Shown here: positions 19,298-29,584 of the stretch, one piece after another
Numbering within the stretch: position 1 is the first letter of the stretch
Layout: the number at the start of each line of letters is the position of its first letter
Source: Mycolicibacter heraklionensis
GTDB lineage: Bacteria > Actinomycetota > Actinomycetes > Mycobacteriales > Mycobacteriaceae
Length of the DNA stretch: 64,000 bases
Direction of reading: 5' to 3'
Assembly: GCF_019645815.1 (NCBI RefSeq)
Contig: NZ_CP080997.1
Coordinates: forward strand, 2,856,880 to 2,920,879
The notes under the pieces: model-generated
Seen by the model: only the letters and a program-made list of their open reading frames with translations
What the model was told of the DNA's origin: nothing
Databases searched by the model: none
Program-made: the position numbers and the translations under genes

Positions 19298-20703
19298 AGG
19301 GTGCTCTCCTTTCTCCGGCGCGCCACGATTGCGGCGCCCCCGACGGCCAATGCCAGCGCCGCCACGCCGCCGAGTGCGACGAGTTGCGGCGTGTAGTTCT
19401 TCGGTGCCGGCTCCGGCGGCAGAACCGCCCGCTTCGCCGGCTCCGAGCCCGGGGCGGATCCGGCGGGCAGCTGCCAGGTCAGTGCGGCCACGGGGTCAAC
19501 GGATCCGGCACCAAGGAGGTTGGACGGCGCCCGGGCGGTGTTGTGCGCGGTCGCAGTGATCCGGTGGATCACCTGCGCTGCACTCAGTTCCGGGTACCGG
19601 CTGCGGACCAGCGCCGCGATACCGGCCACGTAACCGGACGCATAGCCGGTGCCGTTGAGCGGCACCAACTGTTGCCGGGCACCGGGCAGCCCGTTGGCAA
19701 GACCGCCGTCGTCGCGGTTACTCACCGACACGATGTTCTCGCCCGGCGCGGCAAGTCCCACCCACGGTCCGGACATCGTGAATTTCGAGGGCTGGCCGCT
19801 TGGCGTGGCCGAGGCAACCGAGAGGACATAGGGCTGCCAGGACGACGGGATCGACACCGAAGTGACGCCAGCCCAGTTGCGCGGGTCGTTCGGCCGGCTC
19901 AGATCCGTCAGCGGGTTGGATTGGCAGGCACTTCCGCCCGCGACGGAACCGGTGGCGCCGCTGTCACCGGCGGCGGCGACCACGACAGCGTCTTTGTCGA
20001 CTGCCGCGTAGCGGATCGCCGCACCGAGTTCGGACTGGTCGATGGCGCGGTCGGCGGCCAGGCAGTGCACTGCCGAAACGACGATCACCCCGGCACCGAG
20101 ATCGGCCGCGTGCACAATCGCGCGGCTCAGCGCCGTGACGTCGGCGGACGCGCGCGTCAGCTCGGGATCACCGTGCGAGGCTGTCGGCGTGATCTTTGCC
20201 GATATCGCCCGTAAGGACAGCAGCCGTGCCGCCGGGGCGACACCGGCGAAGCCGTCGTCGCCGGGCTGGCCGGCGATGAGTCCGGCGATCAGTGTTCCGT
20301 GCCCGTCGCAGTCGGTGAGACCGTCGGTGGTACCGATGTAGTCGCCACCCGCATCGACGGCCGGCAGCCGTGGGCCGGGCCGCACCCCGGTGTCGATGAC
20401 GGCCACCGTCTGGCCGTCGCCGCGCGAGAACTGCCATGCCGCAGGAAGATCAAGCTGCCGCTGCCCAGGAGAGGGATCACTCACATCAGTCCCGCCGATG
20501 AGCCCGGTGATACTGCACTCACCGTTCTGCTGGGTGGCCTGCACCGGTCCCGGCGTCCCGCTCGGCGGTACCGCGTCGACGTCGACGGTCGGCGGGGTGA
20601 TCGCCAAGACCGGCGGCGCCGACCACAGCGCCACGGCGAGCACCCCAGCCAGACCGCCGAGCCGGATCGCCCTGCAGCCCTGAGCGATTCGGGAACCGAT
20701 CAT
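19294..20703 (-). CDS. mycP3: Mycosin (MycP3-type subtilisin) lacking catalytic Ser: probable pseudoprotease
   Basis: Mycosins are membrane-anchored subtilisins in the periplasm that stabilise the ESX complex and, in ESX-1, cleave EspB. The 469-residue protein has a signal peptide, catalytic Asp104 (AVIDTGV), His135 (DGHGTLIAG) and a C-terminal membrane helix followed by RRRKES. The serine box reads LNGTGYASGYVAG: residue 353 is Gly (codon GGC, 19645-19647) where MycP3 has Ser in GTSYAAGYV. The oxyanion Asn is also lost: AAAGDSG has Asp247 (codon GAC). Two independent active-site changes indicate an inactive protease. ATG 20703 overlaps the eccD stop. The frame is otherwise intact, so the fold is probably kept for its structural role. 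Confidence 0.93.
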   Translation of the reverse strand: MIGSRIAQGCRAIRLGGLAGVLAVALWSAPPVLAITPPTVDVDAVPPSGTPGPVQATQQNGECSITGLIGGTDVSDPSPGQRQLDLPAAWQFSRGDGQTVAVIDTGVRPGPRLPAVDAGGDYIGTTDGLTDCDGHGTLIAGLIAGQPGDDGFAGVAPAARLLSLRAISAKITPTASHGDPELTRASADVTALSRAIVHAADLGAGVIVVSAVHCLAADRAIDQSELGAAIRYAAVDKDAVVVAAAGDSGATGSVAGGSACQSNPLTDLSRPNDPRNWAGVTSVSIPSSWQPYVLSVASATPSGQPSKFTMSGPWVGLAAPGENIVSVSNRDDGGLANGLPGARQQLVPLNGTGYASGYVAGIAALVRSRYPELSAAQVIHRITATAHNTARAPSNLLGAGSVDPVAALTWQLPAGSAPGSEPAKRAVLPPEPAPKNYTPQLVALGGVAALALAVGGAAIVARRRKESTL

Positions 20704-22091
20704 CGATTGAGCACCCAGGCGAAAATGCCGACCAAGTAGGCGATCACCGGTATCAGTGACGCGTCCAGACCCGAAGCGAGGAAGCCGACCAGTCGGCGCA
20801 CCGGCAACGAATAGCTGTGCGGGTCGGCGACGGCCGGAAACGCCGAGGCCAACACCCATGCCGACGTCAGGACGGCGAGCACCGCCACAGCGATCAGCGC
20901 AGCCGGGTAGCGGCCCGTTGCGGCGTAGAGCACGAACAATCCCGCTGTCACCAGGTAAGGCTGAGCCAGCAACCACAGTTTGCTCGCCGACGAATCCCAC
21001 ACCCGTGCCCGCAGCGCGGCCGCCGCAGCGGCCGCCACCACCACGTACCACCCCCCTGCCGGAACCGTTTCGGGTTGAGCGGCAATGGCAACCGAGCCGA
21101 GAGCGCTCAGCAGCGCAGCACCGGCGATGAATCCGGTTTGGAAGGCGTCACCGGCCTGTACCCGCCGGGGCAGGTCTTCCAGCACCCGCAGCGACGGCGC
21201 CGCCGGGGTCGGATCACCCGGCGCGGGGATCACGGGCAGCGGGAACCGTGCCCACAGCGCGGACAGTTGCGGCGCCGAGACCGTGACCAGCAACGCCGCG
21301 ACGATCAGACCGCCGCCGAGCGTGCTCAGCGGCAGCTGCCACACCGTCTCGACCGCGGCCGCCAGTGCGACCCCCGCACCGAGCACGGTTGTGGCGGTGA
21401 AGAATCCGAGTTGGCGGTGCGAACCGACGATACGGATCAGCGACCACGCGGCAACCCCGGCGGCTCCCAGCGTCACCTGCGCCGGCCCGAATTGCCCCGG
21501 CACCGCGAGAGTCAGCGCAGCGGCAATCGGCGCCAGTGCGGCGATCGACAACACCCCGTCATGCGGTGGACGTGCGACCAAGGCGGTAAGGGCGGTGAGC
21601 ACGGCGATCGCTCCGGCCGCGAAGAGTCCTGCCGGCGCCCCGGTCGCCACCCGATAGACAACCGCCAACGATGTCGCCGCCAAGACCAGTCCAACGACGG
21701 CCGCCACTGCCCCGCGCTGGATGTGCCCCGGTCCCCACGGCGTGCGCCGAGAGGCCGAGAAGATCACCGCGGCATCCGCGATGTCTTCGACGATGCCGGG
21801 CGCCGTCGGGCCGGAAGGCACCGGTTGCAGGGCCAGCAGATCTCCGTCGACCACGCCGACGGTGTCCAGGCTGGCGTCCAAGCTGAACGGTGCGCCACCG
21901 ATCGGCGCGAGGCTGAGCCGGTTGGTGTCGCCGGCACTGTCTTGGGCCTCATCGGAGGCGGTTGGCACCACCAAACGCTGGACGGTGGGCAGGATTTCGC
22001 GCAGCGGTAGGTCCGCGGGCAGAGCAATCTCCGTCAGCCGGCTCTCGGCCAGGACAGCTATCCGCACGATCGGTATCACAGCGTTGGCCAT
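20700..22091 (-). CDS. eccD3: ESX-3-type secretion pore component EccD
   Basis: EccD forms the membrane vestibule of type VII secretion systems. The 463-residue protein has a ubiquitin-like N-terminal domain (about residues 6-95, beginning VIPIVRIAVLAESRLTEIA) and a linker followed by about eleven hydrophobic helices from residue 125 on. GAGG lies upstream of the GTG-ATG start pair; I use the ATG at 22091. It is 40 bases downstream of eccC and overlaps mycP (ATGA). In canonical ESX-3, espG3 and the PE/PPE/esx genes lie between eccC and eccD; here the two genes are directly joined. Confidence 0.93.
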   Translation of the reverse strand: MANAVIPIVRIAVLAESRLTEIALPADLPLREILPTVQRLVVPTASDEAQDSAGDTNRLSLAPIGGAPFSLDASLDTVGVVDGDLLALQPVPSGPTAPGIVEDIADAAVIFSASRRTPWGPGHIQRGAVAAVVGLVLAATSLAVVYRVATGAPAGLFAAGAIAVLTALTALVARPPHDGVLSIAALAPIAAALTLAVPGQFGPAQVTLGAAGVAAWSLIRIVGSHRQLGFFTATTVLGAGVALAAAVETVWQLPLSTLGGGLIVAALLVTVSAPQLSALWARFPLPVIPAPGDPTPAAPSLRVLEDLPRRVQAGDAFQTGFIAGAALLSALGSVAIAAQPETVPAGGWYVVVAAAAAAALRARVWDSSASKLWLLAQPYLVTAGLFVLYAATGRYPAALIAVAVLAVLTSAWVLASAFPAVADPHSYSLPVRRLVGFLASGLDASLIPVIAYLVGIFAWVLNR

Positions 22092-22131
22092 CACGAGGTC
22101 CTCAGCTTCAGAAGGGACATGGGTTCTTCTC

Positions 22132-25100
22132 CTAGCGCGTCAAGGTTTGGCTGAATGTTGGGTTGACTAGTTGGAGGTAGGTGGGTTCGTCGTTGTCGGC
22201 TAGCAGGATTGCTCGTCCTGCGGGGAGGCGGCTGAAGCGTTGGCCGCGGATTTTGCCGCTGTCGGCGGGGTTGCCGGAGAGCATGAGGGTGGTGGCTTGT
22301 AGGTCGTTGAGTCGTCGGAGCAGTGGGTTGGTCATCAGGGCGTGTGCTGAGCCGGTGGCTCGTGCGGTGACGATGACCCGCAGGCCCAGATCGCCGGCTT
22401 GGGAGAGCAACTCGATCAGGGTGGTCCAGGGCCGTTGCCCGGCGTAGGGCCCTGATAGTGCGGGGGTGTCGGGGATGGCGTCGACGTCGTCGATGATCAG
22501 GTAGTGGGTGTGCCCGTCGTAGCGCCAGGCGGCCAGGTCCGCCGCCGACAGGCCCGCGGGGGGGCGTCGGGAGCCGATCAACGCCGACAGGCCGAGCATG
22601 GCGGGGATGACCCGGTCGACGTTGGCGGTGTACTCGTTGTCCGGGTAGAGGGGTTCGTCGACGAGGTGCAGGCGGCGATCGATCACGGTGAACGCCACCT
22701 GATCGGCGGTGTTGTTGTCGCGCACGGTGCGGATGAGGTGGCGCAGCAGGGTGGTTTTGCCGGACTTGGCGTCGCCGAGCACCAGCAGCAGTGGGTTGGC
22801 GGTGAAGTCCACCTCGACCGGGGCCAGGTCCTCTTCACGCACCCCGATCACGATGTGTTCGGGTGCCGGGTAGAGCGCCCCGACCTCTTCGGGGGCCAGG
22901 TTGGTGGGCAACAACCGCACCGGCGGTGCGGCCAGCCCGGGGTGGCGGGCGTTGAGCTCGGCGATCTGGCCTAGATCGGGTTGGGCGATCAGGAAGTGCT
23001 CGGCGGCCATCGTCAGACCACGACCGGGCTGGTTGGCCGGCACCGCTTCGGCCGGACGCGTGAGCGCCCCGGCAACACGGACGTTGCTGTCGCGCGGGTC
23101 GTGCAGTTTGAGCTCCAGGCGCAATCCGAGCCCGTCCCGCATGGCCAGCGGGACTTCCAGCCAGCTGGGGGTGGTCACGATGACGTGGATGCCGTAGGCC
23201 AGCCCGACGTTGACCAGTTCGGTGACCTTGGCCAGCAACGGGTTACGGGTATTGAATTGGTCGGTGTTGTCCCGGCTGAACGCATACAGGTTGTCGATGA
23301 CCAAGAACACTTCACCGTAGCCGTCGTTGAGCGAGCCGATGCTGCCATCACGGAACGCTTCGCGCTGCTGACGCGCGGTCAGCAGTTGTTCGAGTTCCCC
23401 GAAGGTGCGGCGGATCTTCTCCGGCTCCAGCCCCGAGGCGACACTGCCGACATGGGCCAGGTCCTCCAAGGCCCGCAGCTGCCCGCCGCCGTAGTCCAGG
23501 CAGTAGAAGCTCACCTCCCGCGGTGAGTGCAGGTTGGCCGCCGAGAGGATGAACGTCTGCAACGCCGTGGTCTTGCCCGACTTGGGGCCACCGTGAATGA
23601 GCATGTTCCCGCTCGCGGAGCGGGCGTCGAACACCAGCGGATCGCGGCGCATGTCGAAGGGTTTGTCGATCTCCCCCAACGGCCACCGCAGTTGCCGCTC
23701 CCCGATCCCGGCCCGGGCCAGGGCGGCGGCCAGCGGGATCGGCTCGTCCAGCGGCGGCAACCACAGTGCCGGGGCCTGGGGCCCGTAGTTGGCCAACTGA
23801 TCCCCGATGGTGGCGATCAGCTTGCGTGGCGGTCCCAGGGTCTCCTCCTCGACCTGCACCACCGTGCTGTCGGCCCCCGAATCCACCGCCCCCGCGGTGA
23901 ACAACTTCGGCTCCGGCAGGGCATGCATCACCACCGCCCGCGATTGGCGTGGCGGGTCATAAATCCCGTCAACATAGGTGGAGCGGAACTTGATCGGCGC
24001 CGCCCCCGGAGCGGGCACCAAAAACCCCTCACCCTTGTGCTCTTTACCCGACTCGATGTGATAGGCGTCCTCGACGCCGATGATCTGGCGCGACACACTC
24101 GGGCTGGCGACCTTCAACCCGATCCGATACGAGGTGTTCTTGTCGATGTCCTTGATCTTGCCCACATCCAACGTCTGCGACGCGAACAGAATATGGATCC
24201 GGAACGACCGCCCCTTACGCGCCACATAGTCGAACAGCTCGGCGTACTCGGGGTGATCAGCCAACATCAGGGTGAACTCATCAGCGACGATGAACAGTGT
24301 CGGGATCGGCGCCAAATCATGCCCGGCGGCGATCGCCGCCTCATACTCGGTCACCGAGTTAAACGCACTGCCCTGCACCCGCCGGCCCGCCTCACGCAAC
24401 AACAACTCCCGCCGCGCGACTTCCCCGCGCAGGGTGTCAGCGAACCGATCCGCCAGCGAGCGCTTCTCGGCCATGTTGGAGATGACCGCCACCACCTGCG
24501 GGAAGTGCCGGAAAATATCGGCGCCGGCCTCGCCCTTGAAGTCGGCGTAAATCACGATCAACCGATCCGCCGAATGCGTCGTCAACAACGACAGCAGGAT
24601 CGCCATCAAGGTCTGCGACTTACCCGAGCCGGTCATACCGATCATCAACCCGTGCGGGCCCATCCCGCCCTCGGCCTCATCCTTGAGATCAAAAATCAAC
24701 GGCTCCCCGGTCGCGGTCACCCCAATCGGCACCCGCAACTCCTCCTCGCGGGGCCGCGGCGCCCACAACGCCGGCACATCCAACTGCGAGGCATCGCTGA
24801 TCCCCAACAACGTGGTGAACGTCGCCCCCCGGGTGCCGGCCGAGCGCAACCCGGCATGCGTCGGGTTGGAATCCCACCGCGACAACCGTCGCGCCAGATG
24901 CGCAGCCTCCGCCGCCCCCAAAGAGTCCGCGGCATCGACATAACGCTGCCAACCCCCGGTCTGCCAGCGATCAATCGCACCCCCACCCGCGCTGATCCGC
25001 AGGATCGGGCGCTCAGGATCGGGATACTGCTCCCGACTCGGCGCCACCACGCCGCGCTGCACAATCGTCACCCCGGCCCGCGCCGCCCCCAACACCGAAG

Positions 25101-26091
25101 CCGCCACATCAAAATCCGGGTCATCGATGATCACCAACAAATGCCGGCTCGTCTCACCGGCCTCACCGCTAAACGCCGGGCGGGCCGCCAACACCGGCGC
25201 CAACAACACCGACAGCTCCTCCGCGCTGCCCGCCAAATACCGGGCCGGGCCCACCCCATCGGCCTGACCAGCAATATCGACGTGCGGCAACCACTTGCAC
25301 CACGACCACGCCGGGCTCTCCAACTCCGGCGACGCCAACGCCACCCCCAACACCGTCGGGTCATGCCACGTCACCGCCTGAGCGACCCACGCCCGCACCG
25401 CACCCCGGACATCGGCGGCAGCATCGGCGCCCTCACCGAGCACCGTGACCCGCGACACCTTCGTCAGATCCACACCCACCGGCACATCGCGCACCGTGCG
25501 CTGGGTGTCCAACAGACCGCGCAACGCACTGTGCGACACCGGCTCCAAATCAATCTCATCAGCGGTATCAGCCACCCGCACCGCACTGGCCAACCCCACC
25601 GCATGCTTAGCCGGTACGCACCACCAAAAATCCTCATCATGCGGATCACGTTCCCATTGGCGCCGCGAACCCGGCACCGCCACCAAATCCGCCGGATCGG
25701 GATGCGACCACTCCGCCGCCGCCCGCTGCTTAGCCGCCGACCCCCGAATATTGTCCCGGACCACCGACAAATACCGCAGATAATCCGCCCGCTCAGCATC
25801 CACCTCCACCGTGCGGGCCTTCTTATCCCCACCCCGATAAATCCCGGCCGCCGCCACCAACAACGCAAACGGGAAGAACAACATCACCGGAGACACCAAC
25901 CGCATCCCCGTAGCGACCATGGCAATCACCATGCCCACAATCAAAATCACAATCACCACCGGCAACGCCCGCTGCAAAAACGACGCCGGAACCAACCGCG
26001 GCAACTCCGGCGGCGGCTCAACCGTGATCGTGCCCCGATCCACAGGCGGCACCGGCAACCGACGACGGGCCTCAAAAATCAAACGACTCAT
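22132..26091 (-). CDS. eccC3: ESX-3-type secretion ATPase EccC (single-chain, three ATPase domains)
   Basis: EccC is the FtsK/SpoIIIE-type motor that recognises and drives export of Esx and PE/PPE substrates. The 1319-residue chain has two N-terminal membrane helices (about 41-62 and 66-87), a DUF/stalk domain, and three ATPase domains with Walker A lysines Lys491 (GMTGSGKS), Lys840 (GGPKSGKTT) and Lys1112 (GDAKSGKTT). Domain 1 keeps a Walker B DEFTLML. Being one polypeptide fits ESX-3, unlike the split EccCa/Cb of ESX-1. Base composition changes within the gene: the plus strand is C/A-rich from about 23.95 kb onward but G/T-rich near the 3' end (22.13-22.4 kb), suggesting a mosaic. ATG overlaps the eccB stop. 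Confidence 0.95.
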   Translation of the reverse strand: MSRLIFEARRRLPVPPVDRGTITVEPPPELPRLVPASFLQRALPVVIVILIVGMVIAMVATGMRLVSPVMLFFPFALLVAAAGIYRGGDKKARTVEVDAERADYLRYLSVVRDNIRGSAAKQRAAAEWSHPDPADLVAVPGSRRQWERDPHDEDFWWCVPAKHAVGLASAVRVADTADEIDLEPVSHSALRGLLDTQRTVRDVPVGVDLTKVSRVTVLGEGADAAADVRGAVRAWVAQAVTWHDPTVLGVALASPELESPAWSWCKWLPHVDIAGQADGVGPARYLAGSAEELSVLLAPVLAARPAFSGEAGETSRHLLVIIDDPDFDVAASVLGAARAGVTIVQRGVVAPSREQYPDPERPILRISAGGGAIDRWQTGGWQRYVDAADSLGAAEAAHLARRLSRWDSNPTHAGLRSAGTRGATFTTLLGISDASQLDVPALWAPRPREEELRVPIGVTATGEPLIFDLKDEAEGGMGPHGLMIGMTGSGKSQTLMAILLSLLTTHSADRLIVIYADFKGEAGADIFRHFPQVVAVISNMAEKRSLADRFADTLRGEVARRELLLREAGRRVQGSAFNSVTEYEAAIAAGHDLAPIPTLFIVADEFTLMLADHPEYAELFDYVARKGRSFRIHILFASQTLDVGKIKDIDKNTSYRIGLKVASPSVSRQIIGVEDAYHIESGKEHKGEGFLVPAPGAAPIKFRSTYVDGIYDPPRQSRAVVMHALPEPKLFTAGAVDSGADSTVVQVEEETLGPPRKLIATIGDQLANYGPQAPALWLPPLDEPIPLAAALARAGIGERQLRWPLGEIDKPFDMRRDPLVFDARSASGNMLIHGGPKSGKTTALQTFILSAANLHSPREVSFYCLDYGGGQLRALEDLAHVGSVASGLEPEKIRRTFGELEQLLTARQQREAFRDGSIGSLNDGYGEVFLVIDNLYAFSRDNTDQFNTRNPLLAKVTELVNVGLAYGIHVIVTTPSWLEVPLAMRDGLGLRLELKLHDPRDSNVRVAGALTRPAEAVPANQPGRGLTMAAEHFLIAQPDLGQIAELNARHPGLAAPPVRLLPTNLAPEEVGALYPAPEHIVIGVREEDLAPVEVDFTANPLLLVLGDAKSGKTTLLRHLIRTVRDNNTADQVAFTVIDRRLHLVDEPLYPDNEYTANVDRVIPAMLGLSALIGSRRPPAGLSAADLAAWRYDGHTHYLIIDDVDAIPDTPALSGPYAGQRPWTTLIELLSQAGDLGLRVIVTARATGSAHALMTNPLLRRLNDLQATTLMLSGNPADSGKIRGQRFSRLPAGRAILLADNDEPTYLQLVNPTFSQTLTR

Positions 26092-27692
26092 CGCGACTCT
26101 CCAACACTAGAAACCCCACCCAACTCAGCGGTGCCACGACGACCCGGACGCCCATCCGGCGCCAACCCGTCATGCGCCAACAACGCATCCGACCGCGACA
26201 ACGCAGGACCCACAGCAAACTGCGACAACACCGACCACGGAATCGGCACAGCCGGCTCACTCAAACCCAGAGCGGAAACCGTGTCACCACCACTCTCGCT
26301 ACTGATTCCGTAGCGCACACCGGTATCCGAAATCCAAAACAACGACCCAGCCGGCGACGATGCTGGGCTTTGCCCCACGCTTTGCGCGACATAGCCACTG
26401 CCCGGGGCCAAGGCGACCCGGGCGGCGGTCCCGCCCACACCAGCACCCACCAGATCCAAGGTCCGCACACCCTCACGCAACGGCAACGTCGAACCCGACA
26501 ACAACGTCAACGAACTCGTACTCGCCCCCGCAGGCTTACTCCAATGCGCACACGTCACCGGCGCCGACACCGCATCCACCACCTTCACCGGCTGCTCAGG
26601 AAAACGCGACACATCCAACTGCCGCGAAACCGGCAACCGCGCAACATCATCCGCACCCAACACCGGCGGCCGCTCCAAACCCTGCGAATCCGTATTACGC
26701 AACACCGCCGCAACCACACCCGAAATCGGCTGCAACCCATCCTCCAACACCGCGTAATAGCGCAACGCGCTGTCGGAACTGCCGTCGATCTCATGCGCGA
26801 CGACCACCGAGCCGACGGGTACCGGCACCGGCAATGCGAACGGCAGCGGGGTCCCCGCACCGGGGATCACCGGCGCCACCAATGCCGGCGCCTCCGGAAT
26901 CACGTTGAACAGTCCGGGAGCGATCGGCCGCGGCTTCGACGCAGCCGTGTCCAAGCCCAGTGCGCCAGTGACGGCCCGGTCGCCGAGGTCGACTCGGCTG
27001 CGCTTGCCGTCCCACAACAGCCATGCGCCGGAACCATTATCGACCAGCACCGCATGCTGCGCACCTAAGGCGTCAGCGCGACTTCCGTCGGTGTCCAATC
27101 GCCCGGCGATCAACGTCACGCCCGTGGCACTGCCGGACACCGCGTCGCACACCGTCCAGTTCGCGTCGGTGTCGGCGCTTTGCACCAACCGTTCCGGCGC
27201 ACCCGGAATGCCCAGGAGGTTGCCCCGCGGGAAGTTGTCCAACACAGCAGCTCTCACTGCTGTGGGGTTCACCGCGCGGCCCGCAACCAGCCGCGCGGAG
27301 GTCAGGTTCAGCACCGGGTGCAGCTGGTCTCCGACCCGCACATACAGCGCCGAGGTGGAACGGTCAGCCAGCACCGGGTCGTTGCCGGCTGATCCTCCCG
27401 GGCGAATCAGAGACAGGGCAAAGCTGCCGGCCAGCCCGGTGGCCAGCAGCACCACCCCCATCAGCACCGCACGGGACTGGGATCGCAGCGGTTCCACCAA
27501 CATCCGGGTGTCGTGCAGGGCAAGACCCGCCGCGATGCGCCGCATCACGAACCGCCAACCGCTGACCTGATGCTTGGTGACAAACCCGCGCCGGTACTCG
27601 ACCCGATCCGGGTTCTCGTTGACCGGGGTGCGCGACGCGAACGAGCGCCGCCCGTCCTCTGCGAAATCGGACCGGTCCGGCTGTGCGCTCAT
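26088..27692 (-). CDS. eccB3: ESX-3-type secretion component EccB
   Basis: EccB spans the inner membrane once and forms the periplasmic crown of the ESX complex. The 534-residue protein has a cytosolic N-terminus with the conserved [19 protein letters not shown], a membrane helix (about 76-97) and a large repeat-containing periplasmic domain with paired cysteines (WTVCDAVSG and VTCAHW). The start overlaps the eccA stop (ATGA) and its stop overlaps eccC. Composition shifts abruptly near 26.76 kb: upstream coding sequence looks like the rest of the chromosome, downstream the plus strand becomes C/A-rich and G-poor, continuous with the first half of eccC. Confidence 0.94.
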   Translation of the reverse strand: MSAQPDRSDFAEDGRRSFASRTPVNENPDRVEYRRGFVTKHQVSGWRFVMRRIAAGLALHDTRMLVEPLRSQSRAVLMGVVLLATGLAGSFALSLIRPGGSAGNDPVLADRSTSALYVRVGDQLHPVLNLTSARLVAGRAVNPTAVRAAVLDNFPRGNLLGIPGAPERLVQSADTDANWTVCDAVSGSATGVTLIAGRLDTDGSRADALGAQHAVLVDNGSGAWLLWDGKRSRVDLGDRAVTGALGLDTAASKPRPIAPGLFNVIPEAPALVAPVIPGAGTPLPFALPVPVPVGSVVVAHEIDGSSDSALRYYAVLEDGLQPISGVVAAVLRNTDSQGLERPPVLGADDVARLPVSRQLDVSRFPEQPVKVVDAVSAPVTCAHWSKPAGASTSSLTLLSGSTLPLREGVRTLDLVGAGVGGTAARVALAPGSGYVAQSVGQSPASSPAGSLFWISDTGVRYGISSESGGDTVSALGLSEPAVPIPWSVLSQFAVGPALSRSDALLAHDGLAPDGRPGRRGTAELGGVSSVGESR

Positions 27693-29530
27693 ACCTTGGC
27701 CTCCAGGCCCAGGCCACGCAGCAACGGCGCCACCGAGTTACGAACATCTTCGGCAGTAATGGTCATGAGCTCCTCATCGGTGAATGCCTCGGTGCCGGCT
27801 TGTTCGGAATGGTCAAGCCGGAATTCGCGCTCCTCCTCGGAGCGTTCGACGAGATTTCGCACGAACCGGCCGTTGCCGGCGATGTCCAGGCTGCGCCGGG
27901 CGATGCCGTTGGCGTCGGGATGCGACGCCTCGGCCAGCTGACCGAACAGCGCCTGCAAGTCTTCTCGCGCACTCGGCTCGAAGACACTGTCCCGGTGCTC
28001 CGCCATCACCGTGGCGATCTCGACCAACTCGGCCGCTGTGTAGGACGGGAAGTCGATGCTGCGGGTAAAGCGCGACCGCAGACCTTCGTTGGTGTCCAAG
28101 AACCGGTCCAGGTCGGCGCGGTAACCGGCGATGATCACCACCAGCCGGTCACGGTCGTTCTCCATCCGTGCCAGCAGCGTGTCGATGGCGATCAGTCCGA
28201 AATCGTTCTTGGCGCCGGTGGCCACCAACGCGTAGGCCTCATCGAGGAACAGCACACCATCAAGAGCACTGTCGATGACCGCGTTGGTCTTGGCTTCGGT
28301 CTCTCCGATGTGCTGGCCGATCAGGTCGGCACGGTGCACCTCGCGCACATTTTCCTTCTTCAGCAGCCCCAGGCCGCAGTAGATCTTGGCCACCACGCGG
28401 GCAATGGTGGTCTTACCGGTCCCGGGCGGACCGGCGAACACCAGATGGTGGGCGCGCTGGGCTACCGCCAGACCGTGCTGCTCACGCCGGATAGCCATCG
28501 CCACCGAGCTTTTCAGCCGCTGCACCTGATCCTTGACCTCGTCGAGGCCGATGAATTCGCCGAGCTCACGTTCGGCCTCGGCCAGCAGTTCGGCCTTACG
28601 CTCATGCGCACCGGGATCGATGAAGTCGGCTTCGGTCGGCTCGGTGCCGCGGTCCCAGGGGTCGGTGCGCGCGGCGATCCGATCCGCGGTGGTGGTGACG
28701 ATCCCGAAGCTGTGGTCCAACAAGGCCTGTTGAACCTGCTCGTTCTCCGGGTTGGCGGCATAGAGATCCTGCAAGACCTCGGCCGCGGTCTCCTCATCGT
28801 CCTGAGCCCGCAGGATCAGCCCCTTGGCCAGCGCCCCGTCGGTGGCGGCCGCCGCGATGGGGCCCTCGGGCTCCTCCAGGTAGGACAACGCCGGGGCATA
28901 CATGCCCAGCCGCGCCAGCGCAGTTCCCAGGGCGATCTTGGCGGCGTGGGCGAACAACTCGTCCAGCTCGGGGTCGTTGACGATCGGAGTCAGCAGCTTC
29001 ACCACATCCGACCACCGCTCGGCGCGATAGTGGATCACCGTGGCGATCCAGCGCGCGTCGCGGAAGCCAGGCCTGCGCTCGGCGATTTCGATGACGATCC
29101 GATTCGCTTCGCCATATCGGCCGGCCGCAACCAGCGCACTGGCGTATGCCAGCCGAAAGTCATCGGGTTCGGTGGCACGGAACTGCAAGTAAAGTCCCGA
29201 GTCGTAATGGAAGCCGAGCGCGCCCGGCTTCAGGTCGAGCTGCCGCTGCAGAGCACCCACCGTCGGCACGGTTCGCCAGACTTCCTCGATCACTCGTGGC
29301 GACGTGTCACCAGCGGCCGCCAGGCCGATCCACGCATCGCATTGTTCGTGTGCGATACGGGTCAGCGCGGCGAAGCCGGTACGGGCCGCGGCCAGGTCGG
29401 CGGGCCGTTTCCGACCATGGACCGCGATGCCCAGCGCCCGACTGCAGGTGGCGAACCGGCTGACGATGTCGCCATCCACCCTGGGTGTGAGGGTGCGTGC
29501 CTCCAGCACACCCACGTCTCGATTACTCAT
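27689..29530 (-). CDS. eccA3: ESX-3-type cytosolic AAA+ ATPase EccA
   Basis: EccA is a CbbX-type AAA+ ATPase thought to act on substrates or chaperones in the cytosol. The 613-residue protein has an N-terminal TPR-like domain (about 1-280, with LRHAERW-like helices such as YRAERWSDVVKLLTPIV) and a C-terminal AAA+ domain with Walker A FAGPPGTGKTT (Lys373), Walker B GVLFLDEAYAL and sensor region. Sequence resemblance to M. tuberculosis EccA3 is very high throughout. ATG 29530 is preferred because it starts the recognisable part; an upstream codon at 29548 is possible. It is 54 bases downstream of the Rv3406-like sulfatase gene. Confidence 0.94.
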   Translation of the reverse strand: MSNRDVGVLEARTLTPRVDGDIVSRFATCSRALGIAVHGRKRPADLAAARTGFAALTRIAHEQCDAWIGLAAAGDTSPRVIEEVWRTVPTVGALQRQLDLKPGALGFHYDSGLYLQFRATEPDDFRLAYASALVAAGRYGEANRIVIEIAERRPGFRDARWIATVIHYRAERWSDVVKLLTPIVNDPELDELFAHAAKIALGTALARLGMYAPALSYLEEPEGPIAAAATDGALAKGLILRAQDDEETAAEVLQDLYAANPENEQVQQALLDHSFGIVTTTADRIAARTDPWDRGTEPTEADFIDPGAHERKAELLAEAERELGEFIGLDEVKDQVQRLKSSVAMAIRREQHGLAVAQRAHHLVFAGPPGTGKTTIARVVAKIYCGLGLLKKENVREVHRADLIGQHIGETEAKTNAVIDSALDGVLFLDEAYALVATGAKNDFGLIAIDTLLARMENDRDRLVVIIAGYRADLDRFLDTNEGLRSRFTRSIDFPSYTAAELVEIATVMAEHRDSVFEPSAREDLQALFGQLAEASHPDANGIARRSLDIAGNGRFVRNLVERSEEEREFRLDHSEQAGTEAFTDEELMTITAEDVRNSVAPLLRGLGLEAKV

Positions 29531-29584
29531 CCTCGAATCACTTCCCACTCAAAGCTGTACGGCCCGAAACGATTTGGTGGCGGC

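Noticed and set aside
23527..26313. 928-residue plus-strand frame opposite eccC
   Set aside because: It is antisense to the clear EccC coding sequence; the long open frame follows from the C/A-rich composition of that block.
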